Assembly: GCA_030427405.1 (NCBI GenBank)
Contig: JAUHXK010000004.1
Coordinates: forward strand, 1 to 64,000
Direction: 5' to 3'
Origin: Alphaproteobacteria bacterium
GTDB taxonomy: Bacteria > Pseudomonadota > Alphaproteobacteria > Rhodobacterales > Rhodobacteraceae
Length of the DNA stretch: 64,000 nucleotides
The notes under the pieces are model-generated. The model made no database searches. It had not been told where the DNA came from and saw only the letters and a list, made by a program, of their open reading frames with translations. A program made the translations under genes and the position numbers. This document shows positions 19,207-28,419 of the stretch, piece by piece; the stretch's first letter is position 1; each line of letters starts with the position of its first letter.

Positions 19207-20601
19207 ATGACGACAGGCACTGACGAGATCAGACCCGAACAGCCCCGTGACGAAGATGCCTACGCACTGGACCGGCGGACGGTCGCGGCCATTCTGTATG
19301 CGGTGGATGTCGATGATCGCGACAAGCTGGCCGAGTTGATGGAGCCGCTGCACGCTGCGGATATCGCTGACCTTCTTGAGCAGATCAATCCCTATGATCG
19401 GGCCCGCCTGATCCGTCTGTACGACAAGGAATTCGACGGCGATATCCTGTCCGAACTGGACGAGGCCGTCAGGGAAGAAGTGATTGCGGTCCTGAAACCG
19501 GATGTTCTGGCCGAGGCCGTCCGAGAGATGGAAAGCGACGACGTCGTCGACCTGCTTGAGGACCTTGAAGAGCCGCAGCAGGAAACGATCCTTGACGCGC
19601 TGGAAGACGCCGAACGCCTGGCGGCGCAGCAGGCTTTGTCCTACCCCGAGAATTCAGCCGGGCGCATGATGCAGCGCGAGGTGGTGATGTCGCCCGATCA
19701 CTGGACGGTCGGGCAGGCCATCGACTACATGCGCGCCAATGACGATCTGCCCGAGCAATTCTATCATGTTGTTCTGGTTGACCCGCGCCTTAAACCGGTC
19801 GCACAGGTGACACTGGGCAAGCTGATGGCAACCCGGCGCGAAGTGCTGCTGAGTTCGATTTCAGAAGAAGAGTTTCACGTCATACCTGTCGACCAGGACG
19901 AAGAAGACGTGGCCTATGCCTTTAACCAATACCACCTGATCTCCGCGCCTGTAATCGACCCCGACGGGCGTTTGGTCGGGGTCATCACCATCGATGACGC
20001 CATGGTGGTTCTGGATGAGGAACACGAAGAAGACATCCTGCGCCTTGCAGGGGTAAGCGACGAAAGCTCGCTGTCTGACAGTGTTGCCGCGACCAGCCGC
20101 AGGCGGCTGCCCTGGCTGGCGGTCAACCTGTGTACCGCCATTTGCGCATCGCTGGTGATTTCCCAGTTCGAAGCCGCGATTGATCAATTGGTCGCACTTG
20201 CGATTCTGATGCCGATCGTCGCGTCGATGGGGGGCAATGCAGGAACGCAGTCGCTGACCGTCGCCGTGCGGGCCCTGGCCACACGCGACCTGACCGGCGC
20301 AAATGTTGCGCGCGTGATTCGCAGGGAATTGTTGGTTGGCATGCTCAACGGGCTGTGTTTCGCCATCGTTCTGGGAACCGTCGGCATGCTGTGGTTCGAC
20401 TCTCCGCTGCTTGGGGTCGTGATCGGATCGGCATTGGTCGTGAACATGATTATCGCGGGCTTTGCAGGTACGGTAGTACCGGTCGTGCTGGACCGGCTTG
20501 GCGTAGACCCGGCGCTGGCATCGGGAACCTTTGTGACGACAACGACAGATGTCATGGGGTTCTTTATATTCCTTGGGCTTGCAAGCGTGGTGCTACTGTG
20601 A
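19207..20601 (+). CDS. mgtE: Magnesium transporter MgtE
   Basis: N domain (LHAADIADLLEQI), CBS pair, TM domain (MPIVASMGGNAGTQSLTVAVRALA). Confidence 0.95.
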   Translation: MTTGTDEIRPEQPRDEDAYALDRRTVAAILYAVDVDDRDKLAELMEPLHAADIADLLEQINPYDRARLIRLYDKEFDGDILSELDEAVREEVIAVLKPDVLAEAVREMESDDVVDLLEDLEEPQQETILDALEDAERLAAQQALSYPENSAGRMMQREVVMSPDHWTVGQAIDYMRANDDLPEQFYHVVLVDPRLKPVAQVTLGKLMATRREVLLSSISEEEFHVIPVDQDEEDVAYAFNQYHLISAPVIDPDGRLVGVITIDDAMVVLDEEHEEDILRLAGVSDESSLSDSVAATSRRRLPWLAVNLCTAICASLVISQFEAAIDQLVALAILMPIVASMGGNAGTQSLTVAVRALATRDLTGANVARVIRRELLVGMLNGLCFAIVLGTVGMLWFDSPLLGVVIGSALVVNMIIAGFAGTVVPVVLDRLGVDPALASGTFVTTTTDVMGFFIFLGLASVVLL

Positions 20602-21164
20602 CTGACCCTTCTGAATTGGCGGCACGCAAATCCGCCGCACGCAAAACGGCTTTTGAACGGCGCAAGGCGGCCTTTGATGCGCGCGGGCCGGGTCTGGCCG
20701 GGCGATTGTCCGAAGTTCTTGCGGGGTTTCGCGGGGTTCCGCTGTCGGGCTACATGCCCATCAGAACCGAGATCGACCCGCTGCCCGCCATGGCCGAAGC
20801 GGTGGCCTATGGCCCGGTCGGCGTGCCCGTTATCCAACGTGCCGGCCACCCTTTGCGCTTTTCCAACTGGACACCAGAAGGGGCGTTGAAAGAGGGGCCC
20901 TTTGGCGCGATGATCCCGGTCGAGGATGACTTTTTCGATCCCGAAATACTGATCGTCCCGCTCGTCGCTTTTGATGCGAAAGGCGGGCGGCTGGGGTATG
21001 GCGGCGGTTTTTATGACCGGACTTTGCAGGGATTGCGAGCCAAGCGATCGACATTGGCCATCGGTTTCGCATTCGACGCGCAGCAAGACGATGCGCTGCC
21101 GCTGGAGCATACCGATCAACCGTTAGACATGGTTATCACCGAAAGCCGGATACTGACGTTCTGA
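20598..21164 (+). CDS. 5-formyltetrahydrofolate cyclo-ligase
   Basis: LIVPLVAFDAKGGRLGYGGGFYDRTL; GTG start overlapping the mgtE stop (gtga). Confidence 0.92.
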   Translation: MTDPSELAARKSAARKTAFERRKAAFDARGPGLAGRLSEVLAGFRGVPLSGYMPIRTEIDPLPAMAEAVAYGPVGVPVIQRAGHPLRFSNWTPEGALKEGPFGAMIPVEDDFFDPEILIVPLVAFDAKGGRLGYGGGFYDRTLQGLRAKRSTLAIGFAFDAQQDDALPLEHTDQPLDMVITESRILTF

Positions 21165-21168
21165 GCGC

Positions 21169-21399
21169 TCAGTGTTCGAAATGCGCGCGCAGATAGTCCC
21201 AGGCGTCCACCTCGGTTCCATCGGTCAGAATGCAGACGCCGAATTGGCTGCCATCTGCGTTTGTGCGTATTTCGTAAGTCCCATCATTTTCGACGCAGAA
21301 CGTGGCCGCAGGGTTGGCCATGGTCGTCTGGGTCGCGCCTTGCGCGCTGACGGTTGCTGCGGCCAGCAGGCTGGCGACAATCGCTGCGGTTGATTTCAT
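21169..21399 (-). CDS. DUF333-like small secreted protein
   Basis: MKSTAAIVASLLAAATVSAQGA...MANPAATFCVENDGTYEIRTNADGSQFGVCILTDGTEVDAWDYLRA. Confidence 0.8.
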   Translation of the reverse strand: MKSTAAIVASLLAAATVSAQGATQTTMANPAATFCVENDGTYEIRTNADGSQFGVCILTDGTEVDAWDYLRAHFEH

Positions 21400-21535
21400 C
21401 GGGCCATTCCCTCTTGGATTGCGGGGCACAGGTCTAGATTGGCAGCTGCCCGCCGGAATGCAACCCCGCCGGTGGGCTCGAAAATTGCAAGGTCCCGCCT
21501 TGTTATTGCCGCCTGCAGCCCCTAGGACCGCGTAT

Positions 21536-22348
21536 ATGAGGATTTTGTTTCTGGGTGATGTCATGGGGCGTGCGGGTCGCGCCGCCGTACAGCAGCATTT
21601 GCCACGTCTGCGGGACGAATGGCGGTTGGATTTCGTCGTGATCAACGGTGAAAACGCGTCGAACGGCATGGGGTTGTCGGCCGATCATGCAAAGCTGTTG
21701 CTTGATTCCGGTGCCGACTGCCTGACGCTGGGCGATCATGCGTTCGACCAGAAAGACATGCTGCAATTCATCGAAAAAGAACCAAGGATCGTGCGCCCGC
21801 TGAACTTTGCCAAAGGCGCGCCGGGACGGGGTCATCGCCTGTATACGGCACCGGGAGGGCGCAAGGTTCTGGTGGTTCAGGTGCTTGGCCAGGTCTTCAT
21901 GAAACGTCCATTCGATGATCCGTTTTCGGCGATTGAGCCGGTCCTGAAATCCCATCCGCGCGGTGGTCAGGCGCAGGCCATCATCGTCGACATGCATTGC
22001 GAGGCCACTTCGGAGAAGATGGCCATGGGGCATTACTGCGACAAGCGGGCCAGCCTGGTTGTCGGCACCCATACCCATGTTCCGACGGCCGATGCCCAAG
22101 TCCTGCCCGGCGGTACTGCATATCTGACTGATGCCGGAATGTGCGGCGACTACGATTCAGTCATCGGCATGGACAAGGTTGAACCGATGCGCCGGTTCAT
22201 CACCGGCATGCCGAAATCGCGGTTTACCCCGGCCAATGGCGAGGCCACTCTTTCGGGTGTGTTCGTTGAAACCGACGATCGGGACGGGCAGGCCAAGGCG
22301 GTCCGCATGATCCGTGTGGGCGGGCGACTTGAACCGGCAGCGCCATAA
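21536..22348 (+). CDS. YmdB-type metallophosphoesterase (TIGR00282-like)
   Basis: MRILFLGDVMGRAGRAAV, VINGENASNGMG, GDHAFDQKD, VVGTHTHVPTADAQVLPGGTAYLTDAGMCG. Confidence 0.93.
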   Translation: MRILFLGDVMGRAGRAAVQQHLPRLRDEWRLDFVVINGENASNGMGLSADHAKLLLDSGADCLTLGDHAFDQKDMLQFIEKEPRIVRPLNFAKGAPGRGHRLYTAPGGRKVLVVQVLGQVFMKRPFDDPFSAIEPVLKSHPRGGQAQAIIVDMHCEATSEKMAMGHYCDKRASLVVGTHTHVPTADAQVLPGGTAYLTDAGMCGDYDSVIGMDKVEPMRRFITGMPKSRFTPANGEATLSGVFVETDDRDGQAKAVRMIRVGGRLEPAAP

Positions 22349-22438
22349 ATGCACGTCGGGCTTGCCCTGCGGCGTTCTATGCATGAAACTGATCTGCAGG
22401 CGCTTGGGCCGGTATAGGGTTCGGATCGAAGACCACGA

Positions 22439-24217
22439 ATGCATTTCCTTCAACTGACAGAAACGGGCAGCGCGATACTGGCGTTGATGGTCGTTGCGGG
22501 CATGTTCGTGATGTTCCTGCGCGAGGTTTACCCGACCGAGGTCGTGGCCATTGGCGGTGTTGCCCTGATGCTGGTCACCGGTATTCTGCCTTATCAAAGC
22601 GCGCTTGCTGTCCTGTCCAACCCCGCCCCCTGGACCATTGCCGCCATGTTCATCGTCATGGGCGCGCTTGTCCGTACCGGGGCGCTGGATGCCTTTACGT
22701 CGACGGCGCAGAAACAGGCCCAGGTCAACCCGAGGATGGCCATTGGGCTGTTGATCGGCTTTGTCATTCTGGCCTCTGCGGTGGTGTCGAATACGCCCGT
22801 CGTGGTGGTGATGATCCCGGTTTTCGTACAGATCGCCCGCACATTGAATGTTCCGGCGTCAAAGTTGCTTATTCCACTTAGCTATGCCGCGATCCTGGGC
22901 GGGACGCTGACCCTGATCGGAACCTCGACCAACCTGCTGGTCGATGGCGTCGCCCGTTCGCAGGGTTTGCAGGCCTTCACCATTTTCGAAGTCACACCGC
23001 TGGGCATCGCGCTGGTCATCTATGGGATGGTTTATCTGCGATACATAGCACCTCGGCTGCTGCCCGACCGCGACAGCATGGCGACGATGCTCAGCGACCG
23101 TTCGAAAATGAAGTTCTTTACCGAGGCGGTCATCCCCCCGGAAAGCAACCTGATCGGGCGCGAGGTCACAGGCGTGCAGTTGTTCAAGCGTCCCGGCGTG
23201 CGGCTGATCGACGTGATCCGAGGGGATGAATCGCTGCGGCGAAACCTGAAGGGCGTGACCCTCAAGCTGGGTGACCGGGTGGTTCTGCGGACCGAAATGA
23301 CCGAGTTGCTGAGCCTTCAGCGCAACCGCGAACTCAAGCGTGTCGACCAGGTTTCGGCCGTGGAAACCAAGACGGTCGAAGTTCTGATTACCCCCGGATG
23401 CCGGATGGTCGGGCGCACGCTGGGTGCGCTGCGGCTGCGCAGGCGTTATGGCGTCTACGTTCTGGCTGTTCATCGGCGGAACCAGAATATCGGTCGGCAG
23501 TTGGATGATCTTGTGGTGCGGGTCGGCGATACACTTTTGCTGGAAGGGGCACCGGCGGATATCAAGAAACTGGCCGCCGATATGGACATGGTTGATGTCA
23601 CGCAGCCCTCTGCACGCGCCTACCGCCGCAGCCATGCGCCCATTGCCGTGGCCGCGCTGATCGGCATTGTCCTTTTGGCGGCGCTGGGCGTTGCACCGAT
23701 TTTCCTGCTGTCGATCCTGGCGGTGGCCCTTGTGCTGGTGACCCGCTGCATTGACGCGGACGAGGCGTTTTCCTTTGTCGAAGGCCGGCTCTTGGCGCTG
23801 ATCTTCTCGATGCTGGCAATCGGCGCCGCGCTGGACAGTTCCGGGGCGGTGTCGTTGATCGTTGATGCGGTCGCGCCGGGGCTCAGCCAATTGCCGCCGT
23901 TCCTGATCATCTGGGCGGTGTATCTTTTGACATCGGTCCTGACCGAGCTCGTCTCAAACAATGCGGTGGCTGTGGTCGTGACCCCAATTGCCATCGGGTT
24001 GGCGCAGGCCGTCGGCGTCGATCCGCGCCCGTTGGTCGTGGCGGTGATGGTGGCTGCCTCGGCCTCTTTCGCCACGCCTATCGGGTATCAGACCAACATG
24101 ATGGTTTACGGCCCCGGCGGGTATCGGTTCGTTGACTTCATGAAGGTTGGAATTCCGTTGAACCTGACAGTTGGTCTTTTGGCATCCCTGTTGATCCCGT
24201 TGATCTGGCCGCTCTGA
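22439..24217 (+). CDS. SLC13 family permease with TrkA-C domains
   Basis: LIPLSYAAILGGTLTLIGTSTNLLVDGV and a second SLC13 half; two central TrkA-C-like segments. Confidence 0.9.
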   Translation: MHFLQLTETGSAILALMVVAGMFVMFLREVYPTEVVAIGGVALMLVTGILPYQSALAVLSNPAPWTIAAMFIVMGALVRTGALDAFTSTAQKQAQVNPRMAIGLLIGFVILASAVVSNTPVVVVMIPVFVQIARTLNVPASKLLIPLSYAAILGGTLTLIGTSTNLLVDGVARSQGLQAFTIFEVTPLGIALVIYGMVYLRYIAPRLLPDRDSMATMLSDRSKMKFFTEAVIPPESNLIGREVTGVQLFKRPGVRLIDVIRGDESLRRNLKGVTLKLGDRVVLRTEMTELLSLQRNRELKRVDQVSAVETKTVEVLITPGCRMVGRTLGALRLRRRYGVYVLAVHRRNQNIGRQLDDLVVRVGDTLLLEGAPADIKKLAADMDMVDVTQPSARAYRRSHAPIAVAALIGIVLLAALGVAPIFLLSILAVALVLVTRCIDADEAFSFVEGRLLALIFSMLAIGAALDSSGAVSLIVDAVAPGLSQLPPFLIIWAVYLLTSVLTELVSNNAVAVVVTPIAIGLAQAVGVDPRPLVVAVMVAASASFATPIGYQTNMMVYGPGGYRFVDFMKVGIPLNLTVGLLASLLIPLIWPL

Positions 24218-24315
24218 AACCGGCGCGGTTTCGCCGGCTAGACGGGCGGGGCTTGCAAACCAGCCAATCGATACGATCTTCTGGGTCAGAATGGCTGAAC
24301 AACGGAGATCTGCCC

Positions 24316-25056
24316 ATGCCCGGAATTCGACTGGTCCCAATCATCGGAGCGGCCCTTGGCGCTGCGCTGGGCGGCGTCGCGGCAGCGGGAACCGTTCAGG
24401 GGTCGGCCACATATCGCGAGCGGATCGCTGTCCCGCCTGACGCGACGCTGGTGGTCGAGCTTCAGGATGTATCGCGTGCCGACGCCCCGGCGACGGTTTT
24501 GGCTGCACAGCGTTACGCGCTGAAGGGCGTGCCCGCGCAGTTTGAACTTAATTATGATGATGCGCTGATCCGCGAAGGGATGCGCTATGTCTTGCGCGGG
24601 TCGATCTATCGGGGTGACAGGCTCTGGTTCACGACCGACACGGCCTATCCGGTTCTGACGCAGGGCGAAGGAAACGCTGCCGATTTGGTTTTGGTCCAGG
24701 TCGGATCTCAGGGGGCCGCGATGCTGGATAACACGAGTTGGACCGTTGCAGAGTTGGGCGGTGTTGCACTGGATGCCGAAAAGAAGCCTGAAATCGTGTT
24801 TGCAACCGACGGCGTCTTTGGCGGAACCGGCGGCTGCAACCGGTTTCGCGGCCAAGCGGAAATCTCGGGCAACAGCATCGATTTCCCGGACAATATGGCG
24901 GCCACACTGATGGCCTGTCCTCCGCCGTTGGACGAAATCGAACGGCAGTTTTTCAAAGCGCTGCAATCGGTAACGACCTTTGCGCGCAAGGATGACAGCC
25001 TGGCGTTGCTGGATGCCTCTGGCGCGCCGATCATCCTGTTGGTCGGCAGCCCGTAA
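24316..25056 (+). CDS. YbaY-like domain plus META (HslJ-like) domain protein
   Basis: N-terminal GSATYRERIAVPPDATLVVELQDVSRADAPATVLA; C-terminal GGTGGCNRFRGQAEISG...MAATLMACPPPLDEIERQFFKAL. Confidence 0.85.
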   Translation: MPGIRLVPIIGAALGAALGGVAAAGTVQGSATYRERIAVPPDATLVVELQDVSRADAPATVLAAQRYALKGVPAQFELNYDDALIREGMRYVLRGSIYRGDRLWFTTDTAYPVLTQGEGNAADLVLVQVGSQGAAMLDNTSWTVAELGGVALDAEKKPEIVFATDGVFGGTGGCNRFRGQAEISGNSIDFPDNMAATLMACPPPLDEIERQFFKALQSVTTFARKDDSLALLDASGAPIILLVGSP

Positions 25057-25065
25057 CGCGGTTTC

Positions 25066-26727
25066 TCAGGCGACGGCGCGCGACCGGCCGGCGTTGCGCC
25101 CCGAGAATATGCAGCCGCCCAGAAACGTGCCTTCCAATGCGTTGTAGCCGTGGTAGCCACCGCCGCCGAATCCCGCAACCTCGCCCGCGGCAAACAATCC
25201 GGGTACGACCTGGCCGTCGGCACCAAGCATCTGACTGTCAAGGTTGGTCTGCAGCCCGCCCAGCGTTTTGCGGGTCAGAACGTTTAGTTTGACGGCGATA
25301 AGCGGACCATTCGCGGGATCAAGAATCCGGTGCGGTTTAGCCGTACGGATAAGTTTGTCGCCGCGGTAGTTCCGCGCCGCAAGGATCGCCATCATCTGCG
25401 CGTCCTTCGAGAACGGATTGTCGACCTGCGAATCCCGCGCTTCGATCTGGGCGCGCAGATGGGCCTCGTCGATCAGGCCGCCGCCTAGGTGGTTCATGCC
25501 GTTGACCAACTCGGTCAGCGTATTGGCGACGACAAAGTCCTCGCCCTTTTCCTTGAACGCCTCGACGGGACCCGTGGCCTTTGACCCGGACAGGACGCGT
25601 TGTCGGATGACCTCTTTCCAGCTGCCGGATGTAAAGTCGGGGTTCTGTTCCGAACCTGAAAGGGCGAATTCCTTTTTGATGATCTTTTGGGTCAGAACGA
25701 ACCAGCTGTATTCATATCCTGTCTTCAGGATTTCGCGCAGTGTGCCCAGCGTGTCGAACCCGGGCAGGCAGGGCGGTTCCAGGCGGTTTCCGGTTGCATC
25801 AAACCACATCGAGCTTGGCCCCGGCAGAATGCGGATGCCGTGGGCGGGCCAGATCGGGTCCCAGTTGCGGACACCTTCGGTATAATGCCACATCCGGTCG
25901 CCGTTGATAACCTGGCCCCCCGCCTTTTCGCTGATCTCGATCATCCGCCCATCGACGTGAAAGGGAACGCCTGCCACCATTTCCTTGGGCGGTGCGCCCA
26001 GACGGTCGCGCGGCCAGTTCCTGCGCACCATCTCGAAATTGCCGCCAATCCCACCAGAGGTGACGATGACCGATGGCGCGTAAACCTCGAATTCGCCAAC
26101 CTCGTCCCGGTTGGTTTTGCCGCCGCGTTGCGCAACGTCTTCGGCCAGAACTTCGCCCGAAACGCCTTTGGCACACCCATTCTGCATGATGATGTGGCTG
26201 ACCTGGTGACGGAACTTCAACTCGATCAACCCGGCGCCGACATGGGCGCGAACGCGGCGGATGAAATGTTCCAGAACACCCGGTCCGGTTCCCCAGGTGA
26301 TATGGAAACGCGGCACCGAATTGCCGTGCCCGTCTGCATAGGAACCGCCCCGTTCTGCCCAGCCGACAACCGGGAACCACCGCAGGCCCATTTCGTACAG
26401 CCAGGGCCGCATTTCGCCAGCGGCAAACTCGACATAGGCCGCCGCCCATTTGCGCGGCCAGGCATCCTCGGGCCGGTCGAACTGTGCGCTGCCCAACCAG
26501 TCGCGCAGGGCCAGGTCGTGGCTGTCGCGGATGCCCATGCGCCGCTGTTCGGGGGTGTCGACCATGAACAAGCCCCCAAGGCTCCAGAACGCCTGGCCGC
26601 CAAGGAAATGTTCGGGTTCCTGATCGACAATGATCACCGATTTGCCCCGATCCCCCAATTCTGCGGCTGCCGCCAGACCGGCCAGACCCGCGCCGACAAC
26701 GATTGCATCTGCGGTGTTATTGGTCAT
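25066..26727 (-). CDS. FAD-binding dehydrogenase (fumarate reductase/KstD-like flavoprotein)
   Basis: AIVVGAGLAGLAAAAELGDRGKSVIIVDQE, SGGIGGNFEMVRRNWP, C-terminal GLFAAGEVAGFGGGGYHGYNALEGTFLGGCIFSGRNAGR. Confidence 0.9.
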   Translation of the reverse strand: MTNNTADAIVVGAGLAGLAAAAELGDRGKSVIIVDQEPEHFLGGQAFWSLGGLFMVDTPEQRRMGIRDSHDLALRDWLGSAQFDRPEDAWPRKWAAAYVEFAAGEMRPWLYEMGLRWFPVVGWAERGGSYADGHGNSVPRFHITWGTGPGVLEHFIRRVRAHVGAGLIELKFRHQVSHIIMQNGCAKGVSGEVLAEDVAQRGGKTNRDEVGEFEVYAPSVIVTSGGIGGNFEMVRRNWPRDRLGAPPKEMVAGVPFHVDGRMIEISEKAGGQVINGDRMWHYTEGVRNWDPIWPAHGIRILPGPSSMWFDATGNRLEPPCLPGFDTLGTLREILKTGYEYSWFVLTQKIIKKEFALSGSEQNPDFTSGSWKEVIRQRVLSGSKATGPVEAFKEKGEDFVVANTLTELVNGMNHLGGGLIDEAHLRAQIEARDSQVDNPFSKDAQMMAILAARNYRGDKLIRTAKPHRILDPANGPLIAVKLNVLTRKTLGGLQTNLDSQMLGADGQVVPGLFAAGEVAGFGGGGYHGYNALEGTFLGGCIFSGRNAGRSRAVA

Positions 26728-26738
26728 CTGTCGTCCTT

Positions 26739-27617
26739 TCAGCGGTTGCGAAACCAGGCCAGGAACGGGATCGCCACGGCATACATGGTAATGCCATATA
26801 CGGCTGACGGCAGCGCCAGCGGGCTGAACCCGCTTTCGGTGCCGGTTATCAGCGCCGCCAGCGTGATCCCCAAGGTCGAGTTCTGAATACCCGTTTCGAT
26901 CGAGATTGTCTTACTTTCCTTCCACGACAGATGCGCCGCACGCGATAGCCCAAGCCCGATCAGCAACAGGCTCAGGTTCAGGGTGATCAGCCCGGCACCC
27001 ATTTGGCCAAGATTGTCCACGAACAACTGCCAGTTTCCAGCCAGCGCGGCGATCACGATCAACACGAACAGGACCGTTGCAATCCGCGACAGGGGCGCGT
27101 CGATCCGGTCGGCCAGTTGTTTGGCGAAATGGCGCAGGCTCACCCCGATGCAAACGGGCAGGGCCGTGATCAGGAACATCGCAACGGCAAGCCCGCCAAT
27201 GGAAACCTCGGGCGCGGCCTCGCCCATGAAATGCCGGATTGACAACGCCGCCAGGATTGGGACCGTTATGATGGACAAAAGGCTGATTGCCGCGGTCAGG
27301 CTGACCGACAGGGCCACGTCCGCCTTGGCCAGTTTCGACAGGATATTGCTGGTGACGCCTCCGGGGCAGAAACTGAGCAACATGAAACCGACCGCGATTT
27401 CGGGCGGCAGCGCAAATGCCTTAACGGTCGCAAACGCTGCCACCGGCAGCAGGACAACCTGGCAAAGTGCGCCGATGGCGAACGGGTATCGCCTGTTCAG
27501 TACCCGGCGAAAATCGGCAACCTCCAGCCCGATCCCCAAGGACAGCATGATGATGGCCAGCGATACCGGCAACCCGACATTTATTAGCAGATCCAAAACA
27601 ACCCCTCCCAAAGTCAT
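26739..27617 (-). CDS. Bile acid:sodium symporter (BASS/SLC10) family transporter
   Basis: Multi-TM; LLSFCPGGVTSNILSKLAKADVALSVSLTAAISLLSIITVP, ETGIQNSTLGITLAALI. Confidence 0.9.
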   Translation of the reverse strand: MTLGGVVLDLLINVGLPVSLAIIMLSLGIGLEVADFRRVLNRRYPFAIGALCQVVLLPVAAFATVKAFALPPEIAVGFMLLSFCPGGVTSNILSKLAKADVALSVSLTAAISLLSIITVPILAALSIRHFMGEAAPEVSIGGLAVAMFLITALPVCIGVSLRHFAKQLADRIDAPLSRIATVLFVLIVIAALAGNWQLFVDNLGQMGAGLITLNLSLLLIGLGLSRAAHLSWKESKTISIETGIQNSTLGITLAALITGTESGFSPLALPSAVYGITMYAVAIPFLAWFRNR

Positions 27618-27668
27618 TTCGTATCAACCTAGGCGAGGGCGAACCGCGCAGGCAACAGCGCCGTTAGG

Positions 27669-28403
27669 TCACCCGTATCGCCGGGCAAAGCGCCGGAGAA
27701 TTTCGCCGGGTTGCGTCACGTCGGCCGCGTGGCACATTTCGATCAGGCGCTGTGCATCCTGGGGCGGAAAATACCCGTGGTGCTTGTAAATATTGATCCG
27801 TTGTTCAAAGTCCAGCGCGTCCGCCTCGGGGTGGAACTGGGTGGCGTAGACGTTTTGCCCCCAGCGGATCATCTGGAACGGGCAGGGGTCCGAGGCCACC
27901 AGATGCACGCAATCCCTCGGCAAGTCCTGTACCGCTTCTTTATGCCCGACGAACGCCTGAAAGACCGGGTTCAGGCCCGCTGTTATCGGGTCAGTTTCGC
28001 CGTCCGGTGTCAGCCGGCAGGTCGACGGCCCAACAGGTTCGCCGAACCGTTTCTTGCTGACATTCCCGTCAAGATGGGCCGCCAGGATGCCCAGCCCATA
28101 GCAGCACCCCATGAAAGGGTGATCCCGCGCGGTGATCTGGGGCATCAGCCCCATGATCGCGTTTTCGATGCGGGTATCGACCTCGGATTTGGTCGCTGGG
28201 TCGTCGCTGACACAACCGGGGCCGCCGCCGACAATGACACCGGCAAAGTCGGTTACATCCAAGCCATCAGGAAGGTCTTCGCAATCAAGCCTGATGCGGT
28301 GGGCGCGGTCGGGGGTCAGCCCGGCCTTGTCCAGGATCGAGGCGTACTCGGCGTCAGATGCATCCGTTTCAGGGCGCAATTGCAGGATGAGAAATCGTTT
28401 CAT
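27669..28403 (-). CDS. Stand-alone class-I glutamine amidotransferase
   Basis: FAGVIVGGGPG, nucleophile elbow FMGCCYGLGILA, catalytic ATQFHPEAD. Confidence 0.88.
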   Translation of the reverse strand: MKRFLILQLRPETDASDAEYASILDKAGLTPDRAHRIRLDCEDLPDGLDVTDFAGVIVGGGPGCVSDDPATKSEVDTRIENAIMGLMPQITARDHPFMGCCYGLGILAAHLDGNVSKKRFGEPVGPSTCRLTPDGETDPITAGLNPVFQAFVGHKEAVQDLPRDCVHLVASDPCPFQMIRWGQNVYATQFHPEADALDFEQRINIYKHHGYFPPQDAQRLIEMCHAADVTQPGEILRRFARRYG

Positions 28404-28419
28404 GCCCGGCATTTACCTG

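Noticed and set aside
22859-23890. 343-aa minus-strand ORF
   Set aside because: Antisense to the SLC13 transporter gene; compositionally biased shadow ORF.
24221-24238. Hairpin ccggcg-cggttt-cgccgg after the first SLC13 gene
   Set aside because: Short stem with no T-run; could be chance in GC-rich DNA, so not listed as a terminator.
25687-26886. 399-aa plus-strand ORF
   Set aside because: Antisense to the FAD-binding dehydrogenase, which has clear motifs on the other strand.
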